Source of the DNA: Tamarix chinensis
Taxonomy: Eukaryota; Streptophyta; Magnoliopsida; Caryophyllales; Tamaricaceae
DNA: 64,000 nucleotides
Reading direction: 5' to 3'
Assembly: GCA_030549775.1 (NCBI GenBank)
Contig: CM060175.1
Span: forward strand, 15,205,712 to 15,269,711
Shown: positions 11,701 through 24,317 of the stretch, one piece after another
Numbering within the stretch: position 1 is the first letter of the stretch
Layout of the letters: each line of letters starts with the position of its first letter
Made by a program: the position numbers and the translations under genes
Notes under the pieces: generated by a model
Database searches by the model: none
Seen by the model: the letters and a program-made list of their open reading frames with translations, nothing else
What the model was told of the DNA's origin: nothing

Positions 11701-12060
11701 GCCGGTCGGGCAGCTCAAGAAGAAGAAAAGGTAAGGGATGATGGATGATGGTGGTTGCAATGGTGTGATGAGAGACGATTTGATGATGTAATTTGTAGAA
11801 ATAAGGTTAGTCAAACTTTATGGCACAAGTGATGGGAGAAATGAGAAGAAAAAGAAAAGGAAAAAAAAGGAAAGTTTTTGGATTTATTTTAGATAATTTT
11901 GGATTAGACAAAATAGGCAGGATTAGTGATAAATTTTAGGAACTAAAATTAGGTTACAAAATATAGTTTATCCATTTCAAATTTGGATTAAGTTAACATT
12001 TTAGGATTAAGAAATTTGGTTTAGAAATTCCTTATAATTATAAATCATAAGAACTAGTCT
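8707..12060 (-). mobile_element. Giant LTR family A, copy A6 (decayed, nested in family B)
   Basis: It begins TATAACACCCTG (a decayed TGTAACACCC) followed by 'tactactaaaaaatttcatttt', the inverted form of the family-A 3' end. The three-hairpin block is at 9125-9180. Arrays of CCACTATTAT units lie at 9350-9480 and 9607-9690. A purine-rich block (about 11330-11460) and a (TG)n microsatellite (about 11470-11494) follow. The left flank GTAAG (8702-8706) is the candidate target duplication, but the right end near 12060 appears truncated together with part of the B host, so no match was found. Confidence 0.65.
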
Positions 12061-13339
12061 TTGGGCTTAAATAAATAGGTGGGTGGGTTTAGGCAGATGC
12101 CAGACCACTTTAGTCACAAAGAAACCAATCAATGGGTTTAGAGGATTGATCGACTATCCATGGTAATTAGTCAATTGCTTCATCAAACTAATCGACGCTT
12201 CTTATAACTAGATGGTTAAGAATTCCAAAGGAAAAGATTGTTCACACAGACAGACAATCGGTTATAGCAACTAATGGACTAGTCTAGGCAAAACAATGCC
12301 TAGATGCATGAATCACACATAATCAAAAGCATCACTCTTTCCTAAATTAGTCCTATCATGCTTTTTATGTTATAAAACATATAAAATACATAATCCACAT
12401 ATGACTTCACATAAATCATGGTAGGAATCAATACTCAACATGTTCATGCTTGAACTTCACTAAACTCATGCATAATATCAAATTGCTTGAACATACTTAA
12501 ATTTTTCATAAATTAAAACATGACGACATACTTGAATCCAAGAACTCAACATAATACATACATCACATAGCATACCAATCACTTGCAACCACAAAAAATA
12601 ATACAATCTTATTCATATTAGAGATAAGGATGTCTTACCTCCAAGTAGATCTTCTAGAACAGAAATACTCCTAACCTGATGGATTCTATCAAGGCCTTAA
12701 TTTCCTAAGATAATTAAGAACCAAAATGAAATAATATCCTTTTCAAAACATAATTAAATGAAATAAGAAGAAGAAGGAGAACAAAATAACATAACATAAC
12801 CTTTTCTTAGAACTAAACTCAGAAAGAAAGAACTAAGTTCTTCAACTTTTCTCAAAACCTTAATCCTTTATTACTTAAGATAAACAAGGAAGAGGTAATG
12901 CTAAGATTAGGAGAAGAAGGAAGATATGAGAATCGACCAAAGTATGAGAAGAAAAGATTTCTTTTTCCCTATAGGGAAGAAAAAAGGATATCTCCACACT
13001 TAATAAAATTTACCAAAGGAAAAGGTGAAGAGAGCACATGAAAAATGTAAGAAGTGGAAATGAATTAGTGATGGAATGTAAGGGAGAGATGGGCCAACAC
13101 TCTTAAGGGGAGTAGAGAGAAAATGCTAACTTGATTGAGTGTGGGCAACCAAGTGTAAGAGAAATGCATAATGAGGTGAGGGAGATAGAGTGTGGTTAGA
13201 AGTGGACATGGTAGATAGTTGGTACATCAGGGAGAAGGATGTAGGAAGTCAAACATTTATCCATGGATAAAGATAGCTAAGAACACATAGGGTCACTTGA
13301 CCCCATGGTTCCCACTAAAAAATATATGTAATATTAGTC

Positions 13340-13530
13340 TTGTGTATAAAGTAAATAATAAGGATTATTTGAGTGGTAGTTAGGGCTTGAAAGTTCTCAT
13401 ATGCTCACTATGCAACCAAGGTTCAAGTCTCATGTAGTGCATCCTTTTAGGTAGAAATATTTTTGGTGTATGGTGGCATTCAACCCTTTGTATTCTTGAG
13501 TATTATATTCTTAAGCATTTTATTTGCTAC
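13340..13530 (+). mobile_element. tRNA-derived SINE fragment
   Basis: It contains a pol III A-box-like GAGTGGTAGTTAGG (13371-13384) and a B-box GGTTCAAGTCT (13420-13430), about 36 nt apart as in tRNA genes, followed by non-tRNA sequence. There is no intact cloverleaf or anticodon arm, so a SINE fits better than a tRNA gene. Outer limits are approximate. Confidence 0.55.
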
Positions 13531-14146
13531 TTTCTATGATATTTGATTACATAAAATAATTTATTTGATAAATGTTAGTAATTTCATGGTAAAACAATAA
13601 TCTCATGCTCATTATTTGTTATTGTACATTTCAGGTACCTTGACATTTGATATAGTATTGTATAGGCATCATGTGTAGTTAATAATTTTATTGAGGTATA
13701 TTGAGTTATTTTAACATTTGACATAATAATTTATGGACACCTTTTTTTGATTATCCTTGATATTAAATCAATTTTTTTATTCTATTTTGGTACCTATTTA
13801 GATACTTATGTGAAACTAAATTTATATGTGAATTAACTAAATGAATTTATCACAAACATAGAGAAAACATAAAATATTAGGAAAATATCAATGCATTAAG
13901 TGAATTATTAAAAAACACAGGGGTACCTACACAATATTAGATCAAATTTCAAGACACTTAAAAGAAATTTATTAAATTTTATATTAATAAATATTAAATG
14001 TATTTTTTAACCATAATATATTATTATGAATTTAATCAATAAATAAAGACATTTATCATCCCTCTTTTGGTATTAATTGTGAAACTTTATGATGATTTTG
14101 ACCATTATAAGGTGATTTGTATTAACTCTTGCAAACTAGTTATGAA

Positions 14147-14162
14147 TACACACACACACATA

Positions 14163-14221
<59 letters not shown>
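14147..14221. repeat. Compound microsatellite (AC)n(TC)n(AT)n
   Basis: Three abutting dinucleotide runs: AC 14147-14160, TC 14163-14188, AT 14188-14221. Open frames of both strands here are only translated repeats. Confidence 0.95.
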
Positions 14222-14225
<4 letters not shown>

Positions 14226-15020
14226 GATGTCACCGTGTATTTCAATGATAAACTTTGATCATTAATTCTTCTTCGATTGTAATACATTTTATTATAGATT
14301 TATTATTATTATATATGTGTTGACAAATATTTTTATAATAATTTTTTATAATTTTTATCTATACACATTAAAAAATTAATTAAAAATTATTATCTTCTGT
14401 TGTGATATTTATTAAAAATTGAGGGAATATTAAATATTAGTGATATTATCATATGCCATACTTATATATTCTATTATATGATGACCCTATGGGATTAAAG
14501 TACTAACTTTGTCCTTACATGCAGCTATGGATGCCAATGGAGAGAGAAAAGTGAGGGAGAAAGAGAAAATATAAAAAAATACTATAAAAGTACTTTTTGG
14601 AAAAATATTTAGCTAAATAACATCGTGTTATTCTCTGAATAATGTAAAAATAATCGCAAAGTATCATAATATGCTAATTAATACACATATATATTTTCTA
14701 ATTATAAGTTTTTATAAACATTAAAAAGATATTTGAATTAAAAATCGGAAAAGGATCTAAAATTACAAGACAACTTGTTGATTGACTTAGGCAAACCAGT
14801 CAATTGGTTCATTGGAAAATAAAAATGTTAGTTTCTAAGTATACTATTCAATTGACTAGAAAAACAAGTTGATCGATTGGTTTGGAAAACCAGTCATTTA
14901 ATGCACCTGAAATTCACATATTTATTAAAATTTCAACCCCTTTTCAAAACTAAAATTAATTTATTTTATATTAACATAATTTTAAATAAACTTTGAAGGA
15001 TTTTAAGATGGGGTATTGCA

Positions 15021-16229
15021 TGCTCGATGTGCTTCGATTTTACCTCTTTTCAATACATTTTTTGGGCTGATTTGTACAATTAGGACTTATAAAAGGTTTT
15101 TTTTATACAAAAAATATTTGTTATTAATGATGGTAATAAAAAATTGCTTATAAATGCATCATATTTTACTGAATAATGTTCATATCATCTTTTTTATATC
15201 CTTAACATAAAATTGTTATTTTATCTCCAAATATATTCATCTTCTTCATTTCTCTTCATTACATCCATTTAAACTAAATGGATGCTACTCAATTTTTTTT
15301 AATCTTTTGGATAATACAAATGATTCAAATTCAAGAGATATAACAAACCAAAAATATCTAAAATTCACAAAATTATAATTTTGAGAATATTTCAAATCAT
15401 TATTATCATACATATAAAAATTATCTAAATATTTGAAATTTTCAATATCCACAAAATTTTAATTTTCAAAGTATACAATATTATTAAAATGAAGTACTTC
15501 ACTAACTTAATCCAAGCCTTAAATCTTTCAACCTCCAAATACCATACTTCCATTTGATCAAAATTTTCCAAATATTTAAAATTCTCCATAACATGATTTC
15601 AATTCTCCTATAGTGGCATCTGTTGGTGATTCTAAAATTTTAGATTTTCACTCAAAATCAGGTTGAATATGACACTTGGGCTAAATATCCCAATAAGATT
15701 TGAAGACAACTTTATAGTAAATGGATAGATAAAGAAGAAGAAATCCTTTTTAGTGGACAAACACACTTTTCAGATGATTCAATTAAGAAAAACAGGCAAA
15801 CATGTAAAGATTTTTGGTAAAAACTGATGGCATACTTTGAAGAATATCACGGAGGAAGACCAGAAAGAATTATAAATATAATGATGAATTGGTTTTCTTA
15901 TGTTGATAAAAATGTTAATTGATTTATCAGCTATTATAGTCATATTTTCCAGCGTAATCAAAGAAGCCTCCATGAGATAAATATAATTATGGATGTGAAT
16001 AAGGAATATAGAATGAGATATAATAGCCTATTCAATAGTAAACATGTATGAAAACTTGTAAAGAAATTTCCAAAATAGATGGTAATAAATCAGGGTAGTG
16101 AGAAAGGTTCTACATCAATGTGAACAAAAGTTTTAAATTTAGGAGTGTACACTATTCATTGATCACTGATACTTCAGAAACTGAAGTTCCATTGGGGTGA
16201 ACTATGGGCCAAAAAGCAGCAAAGCGAAT
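15021..16229. other. Spacer with an interrupted, unidentified coding-like stretch
   Basis: The left part (15021-15620) is AT-rich with nothing recognisable. From about 15650 to 16090 the plus strand reads as a protein-like frame broken by a few stops, with blocks such as FEEYHGGRPERI and NWFSYVD. Codon composition differs from the surrounding AT-rich DNA. I do not recognise the family; a decayed retroelement or an old pararetrovirus copy are candidates. TSD CGAAT of the next element is at 16225-16229. Confidence 0.4.
16225..16229 (+). repeat. Target site duplication CGAAT (left)
   Basis: Perfect copy of 20614-20618, flanking the solo LTR 16230-20613. Confidence 0.85.
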
Positions 16230-17058
16230 TGAAATAATCCAAAATCCTAATTTAAGAAGTTATAGCTAATTAAGAATTTATTAAAAAAATTAATTAAATA
16301 AATTGTTTTTTAAAAATAAAATAGAATTAATTAAATTAAATTAAGAAGAAAATAATAAATATTTTAATTAGGAAAAATTAGGGTGTTTTGCTAATTAAAA
16401 TGGAATTCGAGAAAAAATCTTTTAGAAATCTCAAATTAGCCTAAAAAGGGAATTAAATATTATTTTATTAAAACATTATTATTTTTAAATATCCTAAAAT
16501 ACCAAAATATTCCAAATACCCTAACCAACTTATTTTTCCTTTTCTTTTCTTTTTCTCCTTCTTTTCCCTTTTTCTTTCTTTCTCTCATTTCTCCTTTGCT
16601 TTCTCTTCTTCCATAAATTGGGCCAGCCCAGCCTACAACCCAAATTTTCTTTTTTTTTTCCCGTCCCGGACGGGCAGGCCCGTGCCATCTTATTTTTTCC
16701 CCAACCGTCCGGTTCCCCCTTTTATTTTCTTTCTTTTCTTTTCTTGGACCTCCTGGTCACTTCCCTTCCCTCTTCTTCCTTCTTCTTCCTCCCCCGTCAC
16801 GACCTGCAACTTCCCCCAACCTGCGTCGTCATTCTCATCATCGACCATGCCTACTGACTGGCCATCTCTTCCTCGCTGATCTGCCTGCCTTTTCAACCCA
16901 AACAACCCTCCTCTCTTCTCGTGTGTCGTTCCTCCTCCCTAGCCAACCATAGCTTGCCATAGCAAACTTGCGCCGGCCTGCCATCGCCGACCGATGTGCC
17001 TATCCTGTCTGCCCCTTATTCTCCTGTTTCCTCTGACCTTGCCCCCCTCCTTTGGCCC

Positions 17059-17066
17059 TATAAATA
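17059..17066 (+). promoter_or_regulatory. TATA box of the family-A LTR (copy A3)
   Basis: TATAAATA lies in GC-rich context (ggccCTATAAATAcccc), 829 bp inside the LTR. The inverted copy A4 has the same TATAAATA at 46545-46552 with the same 'gccc/ggcc' neighbours, so the site is conserved between copies. Confidence 0.7.
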
Positions 17067-17719
17067 CCCCATAACCAGCCCCGGACTCGAACTCTTTTCT
17101 ACACCCAAAAAATCTTATCCATTGCGCCACCGCCCGATCAGACGCCCTCGTTGTTGCCCAACGCCGCCACTAGAGCCACCCATAGTACCACTCCCTGCAT
17201 CACCTTCTACCAAACTATGCCACCCTCCACCTTGGATTTTCCTTACATGAGCCACCCCATTCATGCAAAGTTTCCTTCCCGAGCAGCCACACCTCCACCT
17301 CCGCCGCCCTTGGCACCACCATTTGCCACTACTCCCGTTGCAACCACCACCTCTTACACCTCCCAAAATTCCATATAGACCTTCCTTTACCTCCCCTACC
17401 CTCCTTTTCCCTTTCCTCCCTCTCCTCCTTCCTTTATCCCTTTCTACCACTCTTGGCCACCACAGCACCGCTGCCTACACCGCCACCTTTGGCCACACCA
17501 CAACCCTCATTCCAACCCTCTCAACTTGGGCAACCTCAATCACCCCAACTTCCACCATCATTCCCCCTTCCTATTCCCAACACTCAACTATCCTCCTTTT
17601 CTCCCTCTTTTTCCGCCGCCGATGCCGCCAATCACCACCAACCCTAGGTGGTACCCTAAATCCTTTCAACCCTTAAACCCTAATTATGCAAGCCTTATTC
17701 ATTTTACTTATAATATATT

Positions 17720-17799
17720 GTTATTATTATGTATTATTATTATTATTATTATTATCATCATCATCATTATTATTGTTATTATTATTGTTGTTGTTGTTG

Positions 17800-17830
<31 letters not shown>

Positions 17831-17890
17831 AAAAATATTCAAACCCTTATATTATCATTATTTTAAATATTTATATTATTATTATTATCC
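17720..17890. repeat. ATT/GTT trinucleotide tract in copy A3
   Basis: Runs of TTA/ATT and TTG with ATC interruptions. It corresponds to the much longer AAT/GAT zone at 44800-46050 in A4. Confidence 0.9.
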
Positions 17891-20613
17891 TTAACAATAT
17901 TAGTATTTTATTAGTGTTACTATTACTATATTATTATTTTATCCCTAATCCTATTATTAGCCTTAGCCTTAAAAATACTAGGACTTCTATTACTAGGAGT
18001 ATTAGTATTACTATTATTATTAATATCGCTATTTTTGCTATAACTAGTGTTAGTACTATTATCAGAGGAAATAAAGCTATTAGATTTAATAATATAAATA
18101 TGGCTATAAATATTATTAAAAACCCTATTTTTCACTTGTAAAGTTTTATTTAATAATAATAACCCTAACATTAAAATAAAATAGAAAATAATAGTATTTT
18201 TGGTAGGAGAGAAACTAATCCTTAGTTTTTTCCTTTTATAGGTAAAATCAGTCAAAACCCTAAGGAGGCGTAGGAGCGTGCTCTAAGACAGATGACGTGC
18301 TAGGTAAGGGTGTAGCTAAAGCATTATGTATGCTATGTATTCTATATGCCTTGGATGCCATGTTTAATGATATGTTGTGTATCTTGTGCTATTAGTTTAA
18401 CTGTTTTATGTGTAGTGCAGCTTGGAGTTGAGGTATACTCATGTGCTTTCTTATGGTATGCGTTTAATATGTATATGCAGTGAAATGTGATATGATGTGA
18501 TGTGGCCCTTTAGGACATGCATGTAAGGATATTTAATGTGGTAGTGTTGGATGGAAAGATGAAAAAGAAGAATGGGAAAGTAAGATAACTAAAGGGAAGT
18601 AAGTTGGCTAACATAGGTGGGATTGACCTAAATATTCCATGATCCATGAGTGGATGACAAAATGGGGGACTTTAAATAAAATGAAAGAGTGGGAGAATCT
18701 AGGGTTTCGTATGGGATAACCTAGGGTTTTGCATGAAAAACTTTGAGGCTTTGCATCGGATAGATAGAGTTTGCATGAGGGTGAACTTTATGTATGGAAA
18801 GTTGACTTGGGGTGTGAGGAAGGTGATGGACAAGTTGTTTGGGCGATTGGAGGCTTTGGGTGAAAAATAGTACGTGGGACAGTATAAGGGTGCATAGGAG
18901 GTTGAGCTAGGTTTTGGAAGAAAACCCTAATTTGAGAAGGTGGAAAAAGAAAAAATAAATGAGGGTGAGTGGAGTAGGAGTTGAGGATGGAGGAATATCA
19001 GGTGAGGGATGAGTATGGGCATCATGAGAAAATAAGAGTGGAAGGTGAGAAATGGAGGGATGATATGTGGAAAAGACGATGCTAGAGTTTGGCGTGGCCA
19101 GTTAGGGTTTGCTGTCGCTACCCAAGGTTTTATGGGCACATGTGAACTCGAGGAGTAAAGTGAGATGATGAGGGTTGAACCTAAGGGTTGTGATGTGTGA
19201 GGTGTTAAAATAGTTTGGGTTGTGTGAGGTAGAGAAGGATGGGCCACATAGGCCCAAATTAAGGTTTCTAGAGAAAACCTTAAGGTAAGATGGTTAGTGG
19301 ACTTGGAGGTGTAAGGTAGTGGGCCTTGACTCACACACTTAGAAGATGGGCTTCTAGTGTGAGTTAGGAAAAGGAGGAAAGCATGTTAGGGTAAGTTAGG
19401 AGGTGCAGGAGTCTCAAGATATAGGACAGGCCCTCTTGAAGGATAAGTGTAGACGGAGTTAGTTATACATGTCTAGGGTTAAAATTTTGAATAAGATACG
19501 GTAAAACATTAATCATATAAAGTGAAAGATTATTAAGTCGAGCCTAGACTGATCCACCAACATAATAGTGGCTAGGTGTCGGGGTACCTTAGAGATCGAT
19601 CCACCAGCATATAATAGTAGTAAGGTGCGTTTTGCCCTATAAGTGACTGCTCTAATGGCTATAATAGTGGGAGATCCCGAGCTTAATAAACCAAACCCTA
19701 AGTTTGATAAGACATATAAAAGATACTAAGTACTTATAGTGGAACACCATGAGAGTCGGGGCCAGACCGGTCCATCGACAAATAATAGTGACCAAGAACA
19801 TTTTTCCCTAAAGGCCGATCCACCGGCATATAATAGTGGCTAGGTGCATTTTGCCCTGCAAGTGACCAATCCATTGTCTATAATAGTGGGGTTCCCGTAC
19901 TTGTATGGATTTAATAAAAAGTATGATGTGAAATAAGTATCGATTAGAGATTAAATAATTAATCTAACTGGACTACAATTTGGCCTTTATTTATCTGAAA
20001 TGATTGTATATTGTTATGTTACCATACTTGAATTATGGGCCTTTGTATGTCGGCCTTAGTGCATGGTTACCTTACTCAGTACGTATCATACTAACCACTC
20101 GTTTCATGGGTGCTTCTCATTCCCACTAGCATAAGGGTCTTTTAACTTTGTATAGGTTGGTGCACCATTTTTTATGCATTCGATTCTTGCGAGGCATCAA
20201 GCGGGACTGAGTGTTGAGCATGGACTTGGCTCGGAGATCAAGAGTGACGTGGCCGGATTTCCTCCTTACGATCTTCTATTTCTCTATGTTCTTTCGTTTT
20301 GTATTGGGTTTCCCAAACTTAACTTTTATCGTTTGTAGACCTTATTCCTTTTAAGGAACTTTAACTAGGTACTCTAGATTGTAACTCTTTCTCATGCACT
20401 CTAATTTCTATCCATAACTGTTTTATTGTTTTGCTAGAGCCTTGCTTTGAGTCCGAATCATGATGATTGTTAAATTTCTCTTAGCCTTGTGGTTAGCCTT
20501 GTTGTACTGGTCACAACGATAATATCCTCGAAATTTACAGGTTTTGATTTAATTGCTTCTGCTAAATCTTAATTAAAATTTAATTTTTCAGTAGTGAATT
20601 TTGGGGTGTTACA

Positions 20614-20618
20614 CGAAT
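20614..20618 (+). repeat. Target site duplication CGAAT (right)
   Basis: Perfect copy of 16225-16229. Confidence 0.85.
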
Positions 20619-21369
20619 AGTAAGGGAAAAGGCAAAAGAAGGTAGTTAATCTAAAGGCGCGGGTTTAAATATCAATGGGCTTTTGGGAATTGAACGAAAA
20701 TTATATTTAATTAACTTTTATTATATAAGATTTTTAAATAATATTTATAGATTAATATAAATCAAAAGTTAAAAGGAGTAAAATATAAATTATTGATGAT
20801 GTGATTGATAAAAATAATTGGATACTGTAAATTTGAGGAAGATGGATATAGGGTAGTTGATTGAATATGAAGTAAATTGATAAAAATATAAGAGATGAGA
20901 GAAAAAAATTATTAGATAGTACGATTGGGTACCTCAAATTTGAGGTAAGGACATGGATGCTTCAAGACTAATCAATTGGAAAAAGGAGGGGGAAGGTAAA
21001 GAAGAAAAGGCAAAGTTAAGGCCTCCTTGTCTTTGGATACCAATACTTCAAAGTTTAGAGGACATTTTTCAAATAGAATTCTTCTCAAACTAATTAGTTA
21101 TGTTTGTTAATGAAATAATAATTTAAAATTATCAAATACGACATGCCTTGACCCAATTCAACAATATCTGTTAGACTGACACCTTGAAAGTTGAAGGCCT
21201 CTTCTGTAGCTTAATATTATTGAAATTATTTGGATATTATTGTTTCGGTCGATTTCATTGGCTTATTATTTTCCTTACACTTAATATCTATAATACATGC
21301 TAGTTATAATTACTTCATTAGTAAACTTTACTATCTTTTATCAAATATTTAAGGTATCCTGTATTTTTA
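20619..21369. other. Spacer
   Basis: AT-rich, with no gene recognised. It contains an 18-bp perfect palindrome, TACCTCAAATTTGAGGTA (20930-20947). Confidence 0.5.
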
Positions 21370-22420
21370 CTCTTATACTATTATTAATTATATTTACCCA
21401 CCACATTCTTACAATTATTAATATTAATATTCATTATTAATTATTAACTATTAATATTAACTATAAATAATTATTATTTATTAATTATTCCTAATATTCA
21501 AAATGAATAAATTAATATTCATTATTCATAGTTATTAATTATTAATATGCATTATGAATCATTATTTCTTATTAATAATTAATAATATTAATTCTTCAAA
21601 AATAATTATTATTAATATTATTTATATTAATTACTTATTATTCTAATTTATTAATATTTGTTATTATTAATTAATATTAATCTTAATAAGTATTATTCTT
21701 ATTATTTATTGATATTATTTATTAATAAATATTAATAATTATTAATATGAGTTGAAACTGACTATCAATGATTAGTGTTAAAATAAGTAATAATTATTAT
21801 TTATGAATCTTATTAATATCAATAATGAATAATTGATTATTCTTTTATATAAATATTTATATTATTAATTAATACTTTTTATTATTCTGTATTAATCATT
21901 AACTTTATTCACATGAATTACTAATTAATATTATTTATTAATATTAATTATAATTATGCTTCATTCTTATTACATATTATTCATAGTAATTAATAATAAT
22001 TGATAATTATTTTTTCTTAATTTTCATTACTATTAAATATTAGTTCTTATGAATCATTTTTATTTATGAATATTCATTATTATTCATTAATAATTATTAA
22101 TGTTCTTTATTAATCATTAATTTTATTCATATGAATTACATTATAATTATTGATTAATATTAATTGTAATTATGCTTCATTCTTATTATGTATTATTCAT
22201 ATTACTTAATTAGTAATAATTAATAATTATTAATTCTTAATGTTAACTATCATTAAATACTCATTGTTATTAATATTAAGTCATAATAATTCTTATTAAT
22301 TACGAGTTATTAATTATCAATATTTATTATTCATAATTATTAATGTTATTTTGAATTATTAGTATGTATCATTAAACATTATTTATGAAGATTAATTATT
22401 ATTTTTATATCTTATTAAAA
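21370..22420. repeat. 1-kb tract of degenerate ATTAAT/ATTATT repeats
   Basis: Almost only A and T, made of shuffled ATTAATATTAATTATT-like words with sparse TCATT variants. A longer internal near-repeat ('ttcttattacatattattcat' type) occurs at about 21960-21995 and 22170-22205, so some higher-order duplication is present. No ORF of note. Confidence 0.85.
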
Positions 22421-24317
22421 TTCGTTATATTTCCCAATAAAAAAAATATTATAAGAATGTATCTTATACATCAATTTTATTTTAGATTTGATAAGTTGTC
22501 AACCTATAGTATTACTTCATCACCTCTCTTATTTAAATAATGTATCTTTCAAACATCATTATTACTTTGATCATGCTATTATCTTAGACACATAATTACT
22601 TCGTATAATATTATAGCAAAAGTAAAGTTACTGAATAGACATTTAGCTGTAATTGATGTCTTATTTCTATAAAATTTATTGTAGTAATTAACTTGTAAGA
22701 TACTAACTTTGTTGGTCCGACATTTTTTTCTCACAAACGTTTCACATTTTCCATTTATCAGTCCAATTTTTTTAAATGCATATAAATATATTTTATACTT
22801 AAAAAACTATTGTTTTCCTGTTTCATGTTCCATGTCGCTACAATCGTGCATACTACAACAAAACCTACCGAATATATATATATAGGGGGTTATACTTTGT
22901 GTTGCACACTATGGGATACAATTGGCAATAAATTCATACTACCACAGTTAGGTAATGCTGAATATTTATATACAGGGTAAAAGCATTAATACAGGATCAA
23001 AACCTACCAAATCAATGGAGATTCTACAGCTATGACAAATCATACTGTCCAAGAGCATTTGTCACCAGAATCGTGTCAACAGGGGAGAAAAAAAAAGGAA
23101 GAAAAACCCTAATCAAGACCACCCTAATGGTCGTCATTCCTCTTTGTTCCTTTCATTCACTACTCATTAGTAGTACCACTAGCTAGCCCCCCTGTATAAC
23201 AAATTACTGCTGATGAAAGGTTGGATCTTTACTCTGCCAAAAAAAAAAAGCCGCAAAGATAATTATAAAATATTATATAAGTAAATAGCATAAAAATATT
23301 ATAAATAATGTAGGTGTTATTGGTACCAGACTACCAGTACCTCTTACCCACTATCAGATATTATTACTATTAATTACTACTAGCATCTTTATCCTTTAAC
23401 TAACTCATTAAATCATTTTTGCAGTCATACTGGTTTTTTTGATCTTCTTTACCTGTTTTCTTTTCAATAATTAAATGAGGCTAATTCTGACACAGTATCG
23501 TTTCCTTCCTTATTTAGCATTTGAATTATCTCTCAGAAGCAAAAGGCCATCGATGATGACCCTCAGTCTTTCCTGCTCTATACTGCAACACTTAAAACCT
23601 GCGCACCACACAAACACGGCTTGTAGTTGTAGGGCACCTCTCCCAATCCCTCCTATGCTACGCCCCATGCAGGTCAGAGCATTCTATAGGCCATTTTTAT
23701 CCGTTATTTCTTCCTTCCGGGTGGACGCCTGAAATCTTATTGGGGAGGCTGCCTTTCGTCTTGATTTTTTAGATTTTGTGTAAAGAGTGTGTGTGTTTGG
23801 GGTGGGGGGAGGGGAGGTGTTGGTGGTGGCTTGTGATCAAGGATAAAAAAAAAAGTGAGGTGTAGTTTCTCGGAAGTGAGTTGTCTCAAAAGAAAAAAAA
23901 AAACCCAGAGAAAATCAGAGTCTCGGTAGCAGAGTAGCTGCAGCAGGAAACTAGGAATTCCAGTATTACTAAGGAGAAAAGAAAGTAGAATCACTTGCTT
24001 GTGAAGCAACATCTGTGTGTTTGTATTTTACCAAGACGAGAAAAAAAAAATTTCAGGAAGCTATCTCTCCATCTCTCTCTCCTCGTATACCGGCCTATCT
24101 TCTTCCTCTGGTTAGTTCATTGGGGAACGGGAGATCTTCTGGCGCTGTATATGGTTTCAGAAGCCGACCTTTTATATACACACCCACACACATATCTAAC
24201 TATCCGTCTATCGGTACATCTACGAGGCAGCTTTTTTCCTCGTGTCCCGTCTGAGTATTACCTGTTGCGTATATAATTAGCACAATCATTTCGATTCCTT
24301 GAGGTGAGCTGCCGGCA
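22421..24317. other. Upstream region of the EPFL gene
   Basis: No other gene recognised. A purine run with (TG)n lies around 23780-23820. A TATA-like TTTTATATACA at about 24168 and a CT-rich leader follow, which could be the core promoter and 5' UTR. ORFs at 23475-24276 on both strands have no recognisable domain. Confidence 0.4.

Larger units (their letters stand above)
12061..15020 (-). mobile_element. Large LTR family B, copy 1, right part
   Basis: It resumes family-B sequence with 'agtcaattg'/'atcgacta' repeats (12120-12300), the 'ccttacctccaagtagatcttctaga' region (shared with 58010), and a second repeat zone at 14770-14890. It ends GGGGTATTGCA at 15020, giving TG...CA termini with the start at 8150. 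The flanks TATCA and TGCTC do not match, so a target duplication is not shown. The stretch at about 13270-14480 has no counterpart in the other B copy and is probably a later insertion. Confidence 0.5.
16230..20613 (+). mobile_element. Complete solo giant LTR, family A (copy A3, 4384 bp)
   Basis: It starts TGAAATAATCC and ends GGGGTGTTACA, with perfect CGAAT target duplications. No internal domain, primer site or second LTR adjoins it, so it is a solo LTR or a very short derivative. In order: AT-rich U3, pyrimidine-rich block (16530-16610), TATA box (17059-17066), GC-rich region with proline-rich open frames (17090-17660), ATT/GTT trinucleotide zone (17720-17890), the 'aggaggcgtaggagcgtgctc' motif (about 18263), six-unit array (about 19548-19890), three-hairpin block (20077-20132, partly decayed), end. 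Long LTRs of this size are known from Tat/Ogre-type Gypsy elements and LARDs; which of these applies cannot be told without an internal region. Confidence 0.85.

Noticed and set aside
13371..13430. tRNA gene
   Set aside because: Pol III boxes only; stems do not pair and the surrounding sequence fits a SINE.
16996..17894. Overlapping Pro/Ser-rich ORFs up to 137 codons
   Set aside because: Several frames are open at once because the DNA is C-rich and stop-poor. The frames do not keep an aligned product with the equivalent region of A4. Treated as non-coding LTR.
20930..20947. 18-bp perfect palindrome as a protein binding site
   Set aside because: A single occurrence in AT-rich DNA, not next to a gene; likely chance or part of a MITE.
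22848..22870. CACTA-like terminal word (tactacaacaaaacc)
   Set aside because: The first base is not C, there is no matching inverted end within reach, and no sub-terminal repeats were seen.
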